Shown: positions 1-9,057, numbered from the stretch's first letter. The stretch: DNA of 37,595 nucleotides from Flavobacteriaceae bacterium (GCA_013043685.1 JABDNT010000020.1:1-37595), one strand, 5' to 3'. The notes: generated from the sequence alone by a model not told the origin. Translations and numbers: made by a program.

Positions 1-1058
1 GAAATACCCAGGTCATGCAATATTTGAGCGCCAATTCCGAAATCCCTGTTATCCATAGATATCCTTGGAGCTTTCGCGATTTCATCCTCGGTTTGAATTT
101 CTTTTAATTCAGAAAGGCGATTCAATAAATTTAAAGACTGAGCTTGCTGATTGATAAATACAACAGCACCGCTTCCTTCATCATTGATCACCTTAAACAT
201 ATCATCCAGCTGCTTATCAGCATCTTTGGTAAGGGTACCCAGGATATCATTATTCACCAGGGTAGAATTCACTCGTACCAGGACCGGATCATCATTTTTC
301 CAGCTTCCTTTTGAGAGCGCAATGTGCACCTGGTCGTTAGTGGTTTGCTGATACGCCCTTAACCGGTATGATCCAAATTTAGTATTGATCTCGAAATCTT
401 CTTTCTTTTCAATTAGGGAATCATGTTCCATGCGGTATGCCACCAGATCTTCTATAGATACAAGTTTAAGATCAAATTTCTTCGCTACGTTTGCCAATTG
501 CGGAAGACGCGCCATAGTACCATCCTCATTCAATATTTCCACAAGTATTCCGGCTGGTTTCAAACCTGCCAGGCGGGCGAAATCAATAGCGGCTTCTGTA
601 TGGCCTGTTCTTCTTAGTACACCACCTTCTTTTGCTCTTAATGGGAATATGTGTCCCGGTCGTCCAAGATCACCTGGTTTGGTATCGTCGCTAACCAGGG
701 CTTTCATTGTTTTAGCACGATCATGAACGGAAATTCCGGTTGTACATCCTTGTCCGATCAGGTCAACAGACACCGTAAATTGAGTATGATGCAGCACAGT
801 GTTGTTCTCAACCATCATTCTGAGGTCAAGTTCATTGCAGCGTTCTTCGGTGAGTGGTGCGCAAATAAGTCCGCGACCGTGACGCGCCATGAAATTGATC
901 ATTTCGGGAGTGACCATCTCGGCCGCCGCTATGAAATCACCTTCATTCTCACGGTTCTCATCATCCACCACAATGATTACTTTGCCTTTCTTAATATCCT
1001 CAATAGCCTCTTCAATAGTATTGAGCTGAATGGATGAGGTTTTTTCCGAAGTGATCAT
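1..1058 (-). CDS. ribB: 3,4-dihydroxy-2-butanone 4-phosphate synthase with degenerate GTP cyclohydrolase II half (RibBX-like), 3' end cut by window
   Basis: The N-terminal half (about residues 1-205) is a clear DHBP synthase, which makes the four-carbon riboflavin precursor from ribulose 5-phosphate. It shows DENRENEGDF, RHGRGLICAPL, HTQFTVSVD and GRPGHIFPLRAKEGGV. The C-terminal half has the outline of GTP cyclohydrolase II (KFGSYRLRAY, VLVRVNS, DFGIGAQILHDLG). It lacks the zinc-cysteine stretch: the expected HSECLTGD...RCDCG reads NSTLVNNDILGTLTKDADKQ, and EGRGIGL is also replaced. It therefore probably supplies only RibB activity, like the RibBX variant known from other phyla. The ATG at 1058 gives MITSEK. 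A TATCTTTG box lies about 20 bases upstream, so the leader is too short for an FMN riboswitch. 352 codons are visible and roughly 20-25 are missing. Confidence 0.93.
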   Translation of the reverse strand, partial: MITSEKTSSIQLNTIEEAIEDIKKGKVIIVVDDENRENEGDFIAAAEMVTPEMINFMARHGRGLICAPLTEERCNELDLRMMVENNTVLHHTQFTVSVDLIGQGCTTGISVHDRAKTMKALVSDDTKPGDLGRPGHIFPLRAKEGGVLRRTGHTEAAIDFARLAGLKPAGILVEILNEDGTMARLPQLANVAKKFDLKLVSIEDLVAYRMEHDSLIEKKEDFEINTKFGSYRLRAYQQTTNDQVHIALSKGSWKNDDPVLVRVNSTLVNNDILGTLTKDADKQLDDMFKVINDEGSGAVVFINQQAQSLNLLNRLSELKEIQTEDEIAKAPRISMDNRDFGIGAQILHDLGI

Positions 1059-1076
1059 AAACGTTTTTTTACCCTA

Positions 1077-1084
1077 CAAAGATA
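1077..1084 (-). promoter_or_regulatory. candidate -7 box of the ribB promoter
   Basis: The minus strand reads TATCTTTG, an exact match to the Bacteroidota -7 consensus TAnnTTTG, 18 bases before the ribB ATG. No TTG lies at the usual 19-23 base spacing (the nearest is 27 away), so this call rests on one box. Confidence 0.45.
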
Positions 1085-1139
1085 CTGAATGGCAGATTAA
1101 TTTAATATTACCAATGTATCAGTCTTATTTATTGAGCTA

Positions 1140-3128
1140 TTACTGAATATTTTTTAAACTGCGTTGTATATGTTTGCGGTAATAGAAGAATAGAAATATA
1201 TAAAACGGCATCCCGATCAACCAGGCCGCCCAGATCACTGTCTCTTCTTTGGAGAGCTTAGATAGACGATTCACTGTACTTTGCGTTTTAAATAGGAATA
1301 TATAAAACAGTACAAGGGTTATTATAGCAATAAGCGAGACGATCACGGTGGCTGTTTCATCCTGCATCTTAACCAGAACAACGGTAATCAATATGGGAAG
1401 TATAATCGATAGGATATAAGTGATAAAAGTATAGATCGATAGATTCTTGAACCGCTTAACGAGTTTTTCCGCCAGGTCGTAATCCTTATTGAACAAATCT
1501 CCTGAGACGTGTAAATGTTCCTGAGAATAGCCTTCTTCATCCAATTTTCGCAAGGCCGCGATACGGAAATCATGTGAGTAATTGTATTGCTTATGATTTT
1601 TTACGGCATCCTTTAACTGCGCTACGTTAAGTCGATCGAGATTTTGTTTCTCTTCTTCGGATATGCTTATTTGCTGATTCAGATTCTCATAGATCATTTC
1701 AGCTTCGGCTGCTGGTGTCCTTCTGAATCGCTGCAAGAATGAATCAATATCGAATATACCCTGATCGGTTGTGGCCCGATACGTCAACCAGACACCAAGC
1801 GGAAGCATGATAGCAGTACTTAACCAGGAAGCTATAAAAGGATGTAAGGTACCGTCCTCCGCACTGTTCTTGGCGAAAATTCCAATGAAATGATAGGTTA
1901 GGAACAACAGGATTGCCACAACCATCGGCAGGCCCATACCTCCCTTACGGATAATTGCTCCCAGCGGCGCACCTACGAAGAACAAAATGATACAGGCGAA
2001 TGCTAGTACATATTTTTCGTGCAGGGCAATCTCGTGTTTGTTCAGTCTTTTCGTCTTAATCTGAAATTCGATTTTCTTTGAACTCACCGATTGCAGCGTT
2101 CCTCTCACATTATTTAATGCCATATTGAGAATATTGGTTTGCAAGGGACGGGGGTATGCCGCTATGACTTCTTCAATTGTGTCCGCTTCCGGAGTTTCCA
2201 GTACTTTTTCATCTTTAAATTTCGAGATACCACTTCGAAAGTACATATTGTCGGCAAAGGTTTTTATATCGTTGGTATAACCGTTGGATAGCGAATCGAT
2301 CTCCACGAATAATTCGGACATCTTGTACATATTGTGATTGCTCAATTCATTTTCCTTGTCTACATCCGTATTGTTGAATTCCGTAAGGTCAATATTGATC
2401 ACATATTGTTCGAAATAACTTTTTACAAATGGTTCACTGCGTTGTTTGGTAGGATCTTTAGTTTGAATTTCATCAAAATAATAACCGTCGTTCAGGATTA
2501 GCGATAAAGTATTACTTCCTTTTTCACTGGCCAACTCGCCGTTGTCGGCCACAATTACGGTATAATTACCATTGGGACGGGTGGGGGTCTTCTTGTGGAT
2601 GATGATAGTATTGAGGTACTGATCCCGATCGCCACCTTTCTTGTCCACCTTTATGTTGAAATCGTTCCCTATCTGGCTGAACTGGCCTTCTGCTATCACC
2701 ATGGAAGGACTTACCTGGGCAATATTCCTTCTCAGGTTTTGCCATTTGTATTCAGAATATGGAATTACATTATTTGCAAAAAGAAAAGCGATACCGGCTA
2801 ACACCAGGATAAAGACCGTAAGACTTCGCATGGCTCGCTGCAGGGAGATCCCTGTGGATTTCATGGCTGCGAATTCATACTTTTCGGAAAAGTTTCCAAA
2901 AACCATCAGAGAGGTAACCAATATGGTAAGGGGAAGGACTAAGGGGACAAGACGGGGTGATACATACCATAAAAACTTCAGTACCACCCAGACATCGAGG
3001 TCTTTTCCGGCGAGTTCGGAAATGTACAGCCAGATAGTCTGCAAAACAAAAATGAACATCAAAATAATGAAGACGCTAAAAAACGTCTTCAGGAAAGAGA
3101 TCAATATGTAGCGATCCAGTATTTTCAA
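1140..3128 (-). CDS. LptF/LptG (YjgP/YjgQ) family permease with extra C-terminal membrane region
   Basis: The N-terminus (MKILDRYILISFLKTFF) and the segment around residues 60-105 (PRLVPLVLPLTILVTSLMVFGNFSEKYEFAAMK, in part) are typical of the LptF/LptG permeases, which with LptB extract lipopolysaccharide from the inner membrane. Membrane segments fall at about 10-35, 55-75, 100-122 and then 370-455. Between them lies a periplasmic domain of about 240 residues. The protein has 662 residues against roughly 360 for a classical LptF. The excess is a charged linker (about 470-560) and three further hydrophobic segments at about 565-590, 597-618 and 630-650. Its start is 6 bases after lolA in an operon with ftsK, which fits an envelope role. 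Whether it acts as LptF, LptG or a homodimer cannot be told here. Confidence 0.88.
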   Translation of the reverse strand: MKILDRYILISFLKTFFSVFIILMFIFVLQTIWLYISELAGKDLDVWVVLKFLWYVSPRLVPLVLPLTILVTSLMVFGNFSEKYEFAAMKSTGISLQRAMRSLTVFILVLAGIAFLFANNVIPYSEYKWQNLRRNIAQVSPSMVIAEGQFSQIGNDFNIKVDKKGGDRDQYLNTIIIHKKTPTRPNGNYTVIVADNGELASEKGSNTLSLILNDGYYFDEIQTKDPTKQRSEPFVKSYFEQYVINIDLTEFNNTDVDKENELSNHNMYKMSELFVEIDSLSNGYTNDIKTFADNMYFRSGISKFKDEKVLETPEADTIEEVIAAYPRPLQTNILNMALNNVRGTLQSVSSKKIEFQIKTKRLNKHEIALHEKYVLAFACIILFFVGAPLGAIIRKGGMGLPMVVAILLFLTYHFIGIFAKNSAEDGTLHPFIASWLSTAIMLPLGVWLTYRATTDQGIFDIDSFLQRFRRTPAAEAEMIYENLNQQISISEEEKQNLDRLNVAQLKDAVKNHKQYNYSHDFRIAALRKLDEEGYSQEHLHVSGDLFNKDYDLAEKLVKRFKNLSIYTFITYILSIILPILITVVLVKMQDETATVIVSLIAIITLVLFYIFLFKTQSTVNRLSKLSKEETVIWAAWLIGMPFYIFLFFYYRKHIQRSLKNIQ

Positions 3129-3134
3129 ATGATG

Positions 3135-3776
3135 TTAATCCAGTCTATTGATATAATAGCCGTCCCTTTTGAACTTAGTTTCATCAAAGGTAAAAAGAGT
3201 TTTGGACAACGGCTGGTTGGTTTTAAAAGAATTAACAGTGATAGTATATTTTGTGCCTCTCGAATCCGTTTGGATTAATTTGTAAATATGCTTTGTCTGT
3301 ACATCCACACCTAATAGTATATCCTTGATCTCGGCTTTGGAATCGATAGGAATTAATCGAACAAACTGAATTTTTCTACCCTTTACATTCTGTGTGATAT
3401 CCATTTTGTACGTGTATCCTTTTTCATAAAAGGTAAGCATTTTGGATGGTGTGATCTCCTTGTCTTCCGAAGCATCATAAGCTGAGATGGTTACTTCTTC
3501 ATCTTCGGGAACAATAGTATAAATGGAACTTCCATTAAACATACGTGTAGTACCAAGCATATTGAGTACATACTTATCTCCTTGCAATGTCACATCTCCC
3601 CGAGTGTCCTGGTTTACGTTTTCTTTGGCATTGTTCAGGTTGTACTTAAAGTCGATGGATATATTGTCGTAACTCTTCACTTTCGAAGAGACCTCGTCAA
3701 GCAAACTCTTTGCACTCTGTGCCTCAGATACTGTAAAACTAATCAGTGCTATTAATAATAAGGCTAGCTTTTTCAT
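3135..3776 (-). CDS. lolA: LolA-like periplasmic outer-membrane lipoprotein carrier
   Basis: This 213-residue protein starts with a signal peptide (MKKLALLLIALISFTVSEAQ). A LolA fold pattern follows: an N-terminal helix (SLLDEVSSKVKSYDNISIDFKYNL), strands around YVLNMLGTTRMFNGSSIYTIVPEDEEVTI (in part), and a C-terminal segment matching the family. LolA carries lipoproteins across the periplasm to the outer membrane. Bacteroidota normally have LolA but no recognisable LolB, and none is seen here. The gene lies 1 base downstream of ftsK and 6 bases upstream of the LptF-like gene, so the three are probably cotranscribed. Confidence 0.88.
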   Translation of the reverse strand: MKKLALLLIALISFTVSEAQSAKSLLDEVSSKVKSYDNISIDFKYNLNNAKENVNQDTRGDVTLQGDKYVLNMLGTTRMFNGSSIYTIVPEDEEVTISAYDASEDKEITPSKMLTFYEKGYTYKMDITQNVKGRKIQFVRLIPIDSKAEIKDILLGVDVQTKHIYKLIQTDSRGTKYTITVNSFKTNQPLSKTLFTFDETKFKRDGYYINRLD

Positions 3777-3777
3777 C

Positions 3778-6192
3778 TTATAGGTTATTACTTTCGTTAT
3801 TTAAGAGTTGGTTCAATGCTTCAATGGTAGGCACCAGAACCTGTCTGGCTTTGCTGCCTTCGAAAGGTCCAACGATTCCGGCCGCTTCCAACTGATCTAT
3901 TATTCTTCCTGCACGGTTATACCCGAGCTTCAGTTTTCTTTGTAACAATGATGCAGATCCCTGCTGTGCAATTACCAGAACTTCTGCTGCTTCACGGAAC
4001 AATTGATCTCTTTCATCAACACTAATATCAAGATTTGTGCCACCTTCTTCACCCACATATTCTGGCAACATATGGGCGCTGGCATAGGCTTTCTGAGAAC
4101 CTATATAATCTACTATATCCGCTACTTCGGGAGTGTCTACAAAGGCGCATTGCAGACGTGTAAGATCGTTACCCTGAGTATAGAGCATGTCACCCCGGCC
4201 AATTAACTGGTCTGCACCGGCGCTATCCAATATCGTTCGCGAATCTATTTTACTGGTTACCCTGAAAGCGACGCGTGCCGGGAAATTTGCTTTAATGATA
4301 CCTGTGATGACGTTTACCGAAGGCCGTTGAGTAGCAATGATAAGATGTATACCTATAGCCCTGGCTAACTGCGCTAATCGTGCAATTGGGGTTTCTACCT
4401 CCTTGCCGGCAGTCATAATGAGATCGGCGAATTCATCGATCACCAAAACAATGTAGGGCAGGAAGCGATGGCCGTCATTCGGATTGAGCTTGCGTTGCTT
4501 GAACTTGGCATTGTACTCTTTAATGTTTCTGCACAATGCGTCCTTAAGAAGGTCATAACGCTCATCCATTTCTATACAAAGCGAGTTCAGTGTATTGATC
4601 ACTTTGTTAGTGTCGGTAATAATAGCTTCTTCCGTATCCGGTAATTTTGCCAGGTAGTGGCGTTCGATCTTATTGAATAAAGTAAGTTCTACTTTTTTCG
4701 GATCCACGAGCACAAACTTTACTTCTGCGGGATGTTTTTTGTACAGCAACGACGTTAAGATGGCATTGAGCCCAACCGACTTACCTTGCCCCGTTGCCCC
4801 CGCCATTAATAGGTGAGGCATTTTTACCAGGTCTACCACAAAGGTTTCGTTGCTGATCGTCTTTCCGAGGGATAATGGCAATTCCATTTCTGCACTCTGG
4901 AACTTGGGTGATGCGATTACAGAGCGCATGGATACGATCCTTGGTTTTTTATTCGGAACCTCTATACCGATAGTCCCTCGTCCCGGGATTGGCGCAATAA
5001 TGCGAATCCCGAGGGCAGATAGTGATAGTGCGATATCATCCTCAAGATTCTTGATCTTCGATATCCGAACCCCGGCCTCAGGAACAATTTCATATAGTGT
5101 AACCGTAGGCCCTACAGTGGCTTTAATATTCGAGATACCAATCTTGTAATTGCTAAGAGTGTTAACGATCCTGTTCTTATTTTCCTCTAACTCCTCCTGG
5201 TTAATAGTAATTCCCTGGCCCCCGGTATAGTCTTTTAAAAGTTCGATAGTTGGAAATTTGTAATTGCTCAATTCGAGTGTGGGATCGAATTCACCAAAGT
5301 CTTCTACCAGTTTCTTGCTTTGGTTTTCCTCAACCGTTTCCTCTTCGGCTACTTTTTCTATTTCCATGGCAACTTCTTTCTCCGGAGAACTTTTAGTCTC
5401 TTCCTTAACTACGGTTTTAAGGAAAGGTTCCTCAACGACCTCTTCTTCAACCACAGTTTCCATGGGAACCGAGCCGGTATCGTCTATATTCACAACCTCT
5501 TGTATTACCTCTTTTTCATAGTCGGTTTGTTCTGCGGAACTACCCTCGGCATTAATCACTTCTGAATTTGGGGCGGTATTGAAATCGGCCGCAATATCTT
5601 CCTTTGTTTTTTTAAGGGCATCACCCACCTTTTCGGGAGTCATTTTCAGCCGAACCACCAGGTAAACGATAGCGAGAAACGTCATTAGTAATATAGTTCC
5701 TGTAAGGCCAAGGTAATCCTGAAGGAAGTCATTTAGTTCATAACCCATTACTCCACTGAATAAATTACGTGTAGTTGCAAAGAAGCCGAAGAAAACAGAG
5801 ATCCATACCATAACCAGCAAGCCCCAGAACCAAAACCGTAAGAGCTGTCTTTTAGCGTAATCGAAAAAGAAGTAGATCCCGGTTAAAGTGACCAGGAAGG
5901 CCATTATAAAAGCGGCGATACCAAAGCCGTCGTACACAAAGAAATGCGCTACATTATTACCAAACTTATTGAGCCAGTTCTCGGCCTGTAATTCACGTTC
6001 GCTTATAACGCCAACAGTGCTCTGATCTGCCTGCCATGAAAAGAAATACGAAACAAATGAAAAGATAAGGGCCAATCCCAGAAAGAACAGGAAACTGCCC
6101 AATAAAATCTTTTGCTGCTTGGATAGCGCAAGGGAAACTTTTTTACGAGGGGTTTTCTTTTTTTTGGATGTGGAAGCTTTTTTCTTCGCCAT
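3778..6192 (-). CDS. ftsK: DNA translocase FtsK/SpoIIIE
   Basis: This 804-residue motor protein pumps chromosome DNA through the closing septum. About four membrane helices occupy residues 25-180. An acidic linker follows (about 190-310, rich in E and V). The RecA-like motor has Walker A GATGQGKS near residue 468 and Walker B VLVIDEFADLI near 586. The C-terminal gamma winged helix (LLQRKLKLGYNRAGRIID) reads orientation sequences. The frame is open upstream to 6240, but the ATG at 6192 is preferred because it gives MAKKKASTSKKKK, a usual basic N-terminus, and avoids a longer hydrophobic lead. The linker is short compared with E. coli FtsK, as in many Bacteroidota. The gene sits between dgkA and lolA on the same strand. 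Confidence 0.95.
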   Translation of the reverse strand: MAKKKASTSKKKKTPRKKVSLALSKQQKILLGSFLFFLGLALIFSFVSYFFSWQADQSTVGVISERELQAENWLNKFGNNVAHFFVYDGFGIAAFIMAFLVTLTGIYFFFDYAKRQLLRFWFWGLLVMVWISVFFGFFATTRNLFSGVMGYELNDFLQDYLGLTGTILLMTFLAIVYLVVRLKMTPEKVGDALKKTKEDIAADFNTAPNSEVINAEGSSAEQTDYEKEVIQEVVNIDDTGSVPMETVVEEEVVEEPFLKTVVKEETKSSPEKEVAMEIEKVAEEETVEENQSKKLVEDFGEFDPTLELSNYKFPTIELLKDYTGGQGITINQEELEENKNRIVNTLSNYKIGISNIKATVGPTVTLYEIVPEAGVRISKIKNLEDDIALSLSALGIRIIAPIPGRGTIGIEVPNKKPRIVSMRSVIASPKFQSAEMELPLSLGKTISNETFVVDLVKMPHLLMAGATGQGKSVGLNAILTSLLYKKHPAEVKFVLVDPKKVELTLFNKIERHYLAKLPDTEEAIITDTNKVINTLNSLCIEMDERYDLLKDALCRNIKEYNAKFKQRKLNPNDGHRFLPYIVLVIDEFADLIMTAGKEVETPIARLAQLARAIGIHLIIATQRPSVNVITGIIKANFPARVAFRVTSKIDSRTILDSAGADQLIGRGDMLYTQGNDLTRLQCAFVDTPEVADIVDYIGSQKAYASAHMLPEYVGEEGGTNLDISVDERDQLFREAAEVLVIAQQGSASLLQRKLKLGYNRAGRIIDQLEAAGIVGPFEGSKARQVLVPTIEALNQLLNNESNNL

Positions 6193-6252
6193 GAAGCTTG
6201 GGTTGTCAATGTTCAAAAATACAAATATTGAACGTAGCAAAAGCGAATTTAT

Positions 6253-6612
6253 TTAAAACTTGGGAATGTATATTAGGCAGGCTACAATAACGGCGACTAT
6301 CGCCGCGAAAAATACCGCACCTGCTGCTACGTCTTTAATGTAGCCTATTTTATCATGGAAATCGGGATGCACGAAGTTTGCGATCTCCTCGGCAGCGGTG
6401 TTCAGGCCTTCAATACTCATCACCATACCTATCGCCAGGGTTTGTGCAATCCATTCGGAAGTTGAAATGTGGAAATAGAAACCCGCTATGGTAATGCCAA
6501 TGGCCACAACCGCCTGAACCTGGATACTAGCTTCATTCCGAAGTAGCATCCAGGCTCCTTTGGTTGCATATTTAAATCCTAGCAGACGTTTACCAAGATA
6601 GGTCTTCCACAT
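6253..6612 (-). CDS. dgkA: diacylglycerol kinase / undecaprenol kinase family membrane protein
   Basis: The 119-residue protein has the DgkA signature: the segment SIEGLNTAAEEIANFV followed by KIGYIKDVAAGAVFFAA, where the conserved Glu, Asn and Lys-Asp form the active site at the membrane surface. Three hydrophobic helices are visible (about 32-50, 54-72 and 95-115). In Gram-positive relatives this family phosphorylates undecaprenol, while E. coli DgkA uses diacylglycerol. The sequence alone does not choose between them. The stop lies 2 bases before the tpx-proximal boundary in tandem with tpx, with ftsK following. Confidence 0.9.
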   Translation of the reverse strand: MWKTYLGKRLLGFKYATKGAWMLLRNEASIQVQAVVAIGITIAGFYFHISTSEWIAQTLAIGMVMSIEGLNTAAEEIANFVHPDFHDKIGYIKDVAAGAVFFAAIVAVIVACLIYIPKF

Positions 6613-6614
6613 AT

Positions 6615-7112
6615 TTAAAGTGCGCTGAGAGCGGCTTCATAGTTAGGTTCCTGTCCAATTTCCGGAACCTGTTCGGTATAGGTCACGGTACCAGATTCAT
6701 CTACAATAACCACCGCTCTGGATAGTAATTGATCGAAGGCACTACCAACTGCAGTCACACCGTAGTCTTTCCCAAATTGCCCGGTTTTAAAATCGGATAA
6801 CATAACCACATCTTCAATCCCCTCGGCAGCACAAAATTGCTCTTGTGCAAAAGGAAGGTCTTTCGAGATACATAGCACTTTAGTGTTATTCATATTGGCA
6901 GCCGCTTCATTGAATTTTCGAACAGAAGCTGAGCAAACTCCAGTGTTAACACTTGGGAAGATATTGAGCAATAATTTATGCTCTGCAAAATCTCCCATGG
7001 TTTTAGTACTCATGTCAATAGCTGTAAGTTTGAAATCAGACGCTTTAGTGCCTACTGCAGGGAGATCCCCAATGGTTTGTGCGGGATTACCGCCTAAGGT
7101 TATTTTTGCCAT
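6615..7112 (-). CDS. tpx: thiol peroxidase (Tpx, atypical 2-Cys peroxiredoxin)
   Basis: This 165-residue enzyme reduces hydroperoxides at the expense of thioredoxin. Peroxidatic Cys60 lies in FPSVNTGVCSASVRKFN. Resolving Cys94 lies in ISKDLPFAQEQFC, and the spacing matches E. coli Tpx (61/95). Length is normal. It is the first gene of the apparent tpx-dgkA-ftsK-lolA-lptF run; 2 bases separate it from dgkA. A TACCTTTA box on the minus strand at 7138-7131 could be its promoter. Confidence 0.96.
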   Translation of the reverse strand: MAKITLGGNPAQTIGDLPAVGTKASDFKLTAIDMSTKTMGDFAEHKLLLNIFPSVNTGVCSASVRKFNEAAANMNNTKVLCISKDLPFAQEQFCAAEGIEDVVMLSDFKTGQFGKDYGVTAVGSAFDQLLSRAVVIVDESGTVTYTEQVPEIGQEPNYEAALSAL

Positions 7113-7130
7113 AGTTTCTTTTTTAAAGTG

Positions 7131-7138
7131 TAAAGGTA
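7131..7138 (-). promoter_or_regulatory. candidate -7 box upstream of tpx
   Basis: The minus strand reads TACCTTTA (7 of 8 positions of TAnnTTTG), 19 bases before the tpx start. No convincing -33 TTG is seen at normal spacing, so confidence is low. If real, it would drive the five-gene envelope operon. Confidence 0.35.
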
Positions 7139-7188
7139 GCGAAGCTTTGAAAATTAATTAACTACTTTGACGATAAGTTAACACAGAA

Positions 7189-8685
7189 TCATACGGTTGC
7201 CTTAGATTCTGTGAGCTGATGGATTTTTATCCTGAAAGCTGCAAAGAACAGGGTTGTAAACGGACTTAACCAGTTAAATATCGCAAAGGCGAAATAATCC
7301 AGTACCGGAACGCCCAGCACACCACTTTGGTAAGCTCCACAAGTATTCCACGGGATTAGTACTGAGGTTACGGTTCCACTGTCCTCAAGGGTTCTTGATA
7401 AGTTTTCGGGAGCCAGGCCTTTATCCGCAAACGCTTTGCTGTACATTTTACCCGGAACAACAATCGCCAGATATTGATCGGAGGCCGTCACGTTCAGCGC
7501 CAGGCAACTAAAGACTGTGCTGGCAAAAAGTCCGAAAGTAGTATGAAACAGGGATAATAAAGCCCTACTTATTCTTGCCAGTGCTCCGATGGCGTCCATC
7601 ACACCACCAAATACCATTGCACATATTATAAGCCAGATAGTACCTAACATCCCGGCCATTCCTCCCGATGAGAACAAATCGTTCAGTGCTTCATTATCTG
7701 TAGGGATGGCAGAATCTATTGTGATCGCATTTAAAACACCCATATATCCGGTAGTGAAATCCAAAGAGCTCCCTCCACCAAGAGTGGCCACTATATCCGG
7801 TTGAAAGAATACTGCTGCTATAGCACCAAGTAATGTTCCTGCCAGCAAGGCAATGAGGGGAGGTGTTTTTTTTATGATCAATATGATGACCAGGACCGGG
7901 ACAACAAACAACCAGGGATTAATATTGAAAGCCAAATCTATAGAGGCAAGTATAGAAGCAGTATCGGCAACCCCCTCGGGTTCCAGGCCAAATCCAATGA
8001 TGATAAATATGATAAGTGTAATGGTAATTGTTGGGACCGTTGTATAGGCCATATACCGGATATGCGTGAAAAGATCGGTTCCAGCCATAGCGGGCGCCAG
8101 GTTAGTAGTATCACTCAAGGGTGACATTTTATCTCCGAAATAGGCTCCAGACAAAACAGCGCCGGCTGTCATTCCCAAAGAAATCCCAAGAGCTTCAGCA
8201 ATCCCGATAAGAGCGATTCCAACGGTGGCCGATGTGGTCCAGCTACTTCCAGTAGCGATCGAAATTATAGCGCAAATGATAACACAGGATGCGAGAAAGA
8301 TGGTCGGATTCAATATTTGAAGTCCGTAGTAGATCATGGTCGGGATCACACCACTCACCAGCCAGGTACCCGCCAATGCGCCAACCATTAGCAATATAAG
8401 CAGCGCTCCCGTAGTAGATTTCACATTTTCAGCTACCTCTTCTACCATTCGTTTGTACCCCACTTTATTGAAAGTACCGACAATCGCGGCCACTGCCGCA
8501 CCCATCAGTAAAATGAACTGATTACTTCCACTTAAGGCGTCATCCCCGAAGACATACACATTATAAAACAGCATACCGACCAAAGCGACCACCGGGATAA
8601 GGGCTTCCCATATGTTCAACTCGATATTCTCAACAATTTTCTGGTCCTTGATCTTAAATTCTGAAATATTATCCTTGTCTTCCAT
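7189..8685 (-). CDS. nhaC: Na+/H+ antiporter, NhaC family
   Basis: This 498-residue polytopic membrane protein has about eleven hydrophobic segments. It carries features of the NhaC/MleN group: SSWTTSATVGIALIGIAEALG, GAVLSGAYFGDKMSPLSDTTNLAPA (in part), and near the C-terminus LNVTASDQYLAIVVPGKMY followed by SVLIPWNTCGAY. Family members exchange Na+ for H+, and some couple this to malate/lactate exchange. Substrate cannot be assigned from sequence. It stands alone, with 76 bases to tpx downstream and a 391-base gap upstream. No exact promoter box was found upstream on the minus strand. Confidence 0.92.
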   Translation of the reverse strand: MEDKDNISEFKIKDQKIVENIELNIWEALIPVVALVGMLFYNVYVFGDDALSGSNQFILLMGAAVAAIVGTFNKVGYKRMVEEVAENVKSTTGALLILLMVGALAGTWLVSGVIPTMIYYGLQILNPTIFLASCVIICAIISIATGSSWTTSATVGIALIGIAEALGISLGMTAGAVLSGAYFGDKMSPLSDTTNLAPAMAGTDLFTHIRYMAYTTVPTITITLIIFIIIGFGLEPEGVADTASILASIDLAFNINPWLFVVPVLVIILIIKKTPPLIALLAGTLLGAIAAVFFQPDIVATLGGGSSLDFTTGYMGVLNAITIDSAIPTDNEALNDLFSSGGMAGMLGTIWLIICAMVFGGVMDAIGALARISRALLSLFHTTFGLFASTVFSCLALNVTASDQYLAIVVPGKMYSKAFADKGLAPENLSRTLEDSGTVTSVLIPWNTCGAYQSGVLGVPVLDYFAFAIFNWLSPFTTLFFAAFRIKIHQLTESKATV

Positions 8686-8991
8686 TAAGGTTGAAATTTT
8701 TGACTTGTAATGTTACGATTTTGTAATCTGCTATGCAAATAGGGTCTTTTACCTTTTAAAAAGAGAGTTTTTTCCTTAATGGAGATAAATTCCAATGTAT
8801 ACATTCGTAATACCCTGAAATACTATCGCCTAACTATTTATTAGAATACGATAATGACATAGTTTCTTATTTCCTTTTTATCCTTCAAAGGATCAGGGAA
8901 TGTTGAAACAAGATGCCCTTGCTTAAAGTGATAGATAAAACAAAGAAGTAATCACTTCCGTTTAGCCCATTCCTGCTGTATAAGCTGCTTA

Positions 8992-9018
8992 TGTTACATA
9001 TGTAGCAACATCTGTTAC
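8992..9018 (+). promoter_or_regulatory. candidate regulator-binding site upstream of the S74 repeat protein
   Basis: TGTTAC occurs twice at a 21-base period, about two helical turns. The first copy is part of the imperfect palindrome TGTTACATATGTAGCAACA (8992-9010). The site ends 31 bases before a TAGATTTG box. Which regulator binds is unknown. Confidence 0.3.
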
Positions 9019-9049
9019 GTTTGTCTGCTCCATGAATATGCAGACTTGG

Positions 9050-9057
9050 TAGATTTG
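9050..9057 (+). promoter_or_regulatory. candidate -7 box for the S74 repeat protein gene
   Basis: TAGATTTG matches TAnnTTTG exactly and lies 19 bases before the ATG at 9077. A TTG at 9021-9023 is 26 bases upstream, longer than usual. A second exact box, TACGTTTG, lies at 9016-9023, so the start point is uncertain. Confidence 0.45.

Noticed and set aside
651-1037. Open frame on the plus strand opposite ribB
   Set aside because: It is a shadow of the complete DHBP synthase reading on the minus strand, with no recognisable domain. Other antisense frames in the window were left out for the same reason.
1059-1066. AAACGTTT palindrome just before the ribB start as a further LacI operator
   Set aside because: It shares only the six-base core with the two identical sites and there is no functional link to the maltose genes.
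1059-1139. FMN riboswitch before ribB
   Set aside because: The gap to the next gene is only 81 bases and the predicted leader is about 15 bases, too short for the conserved structure.
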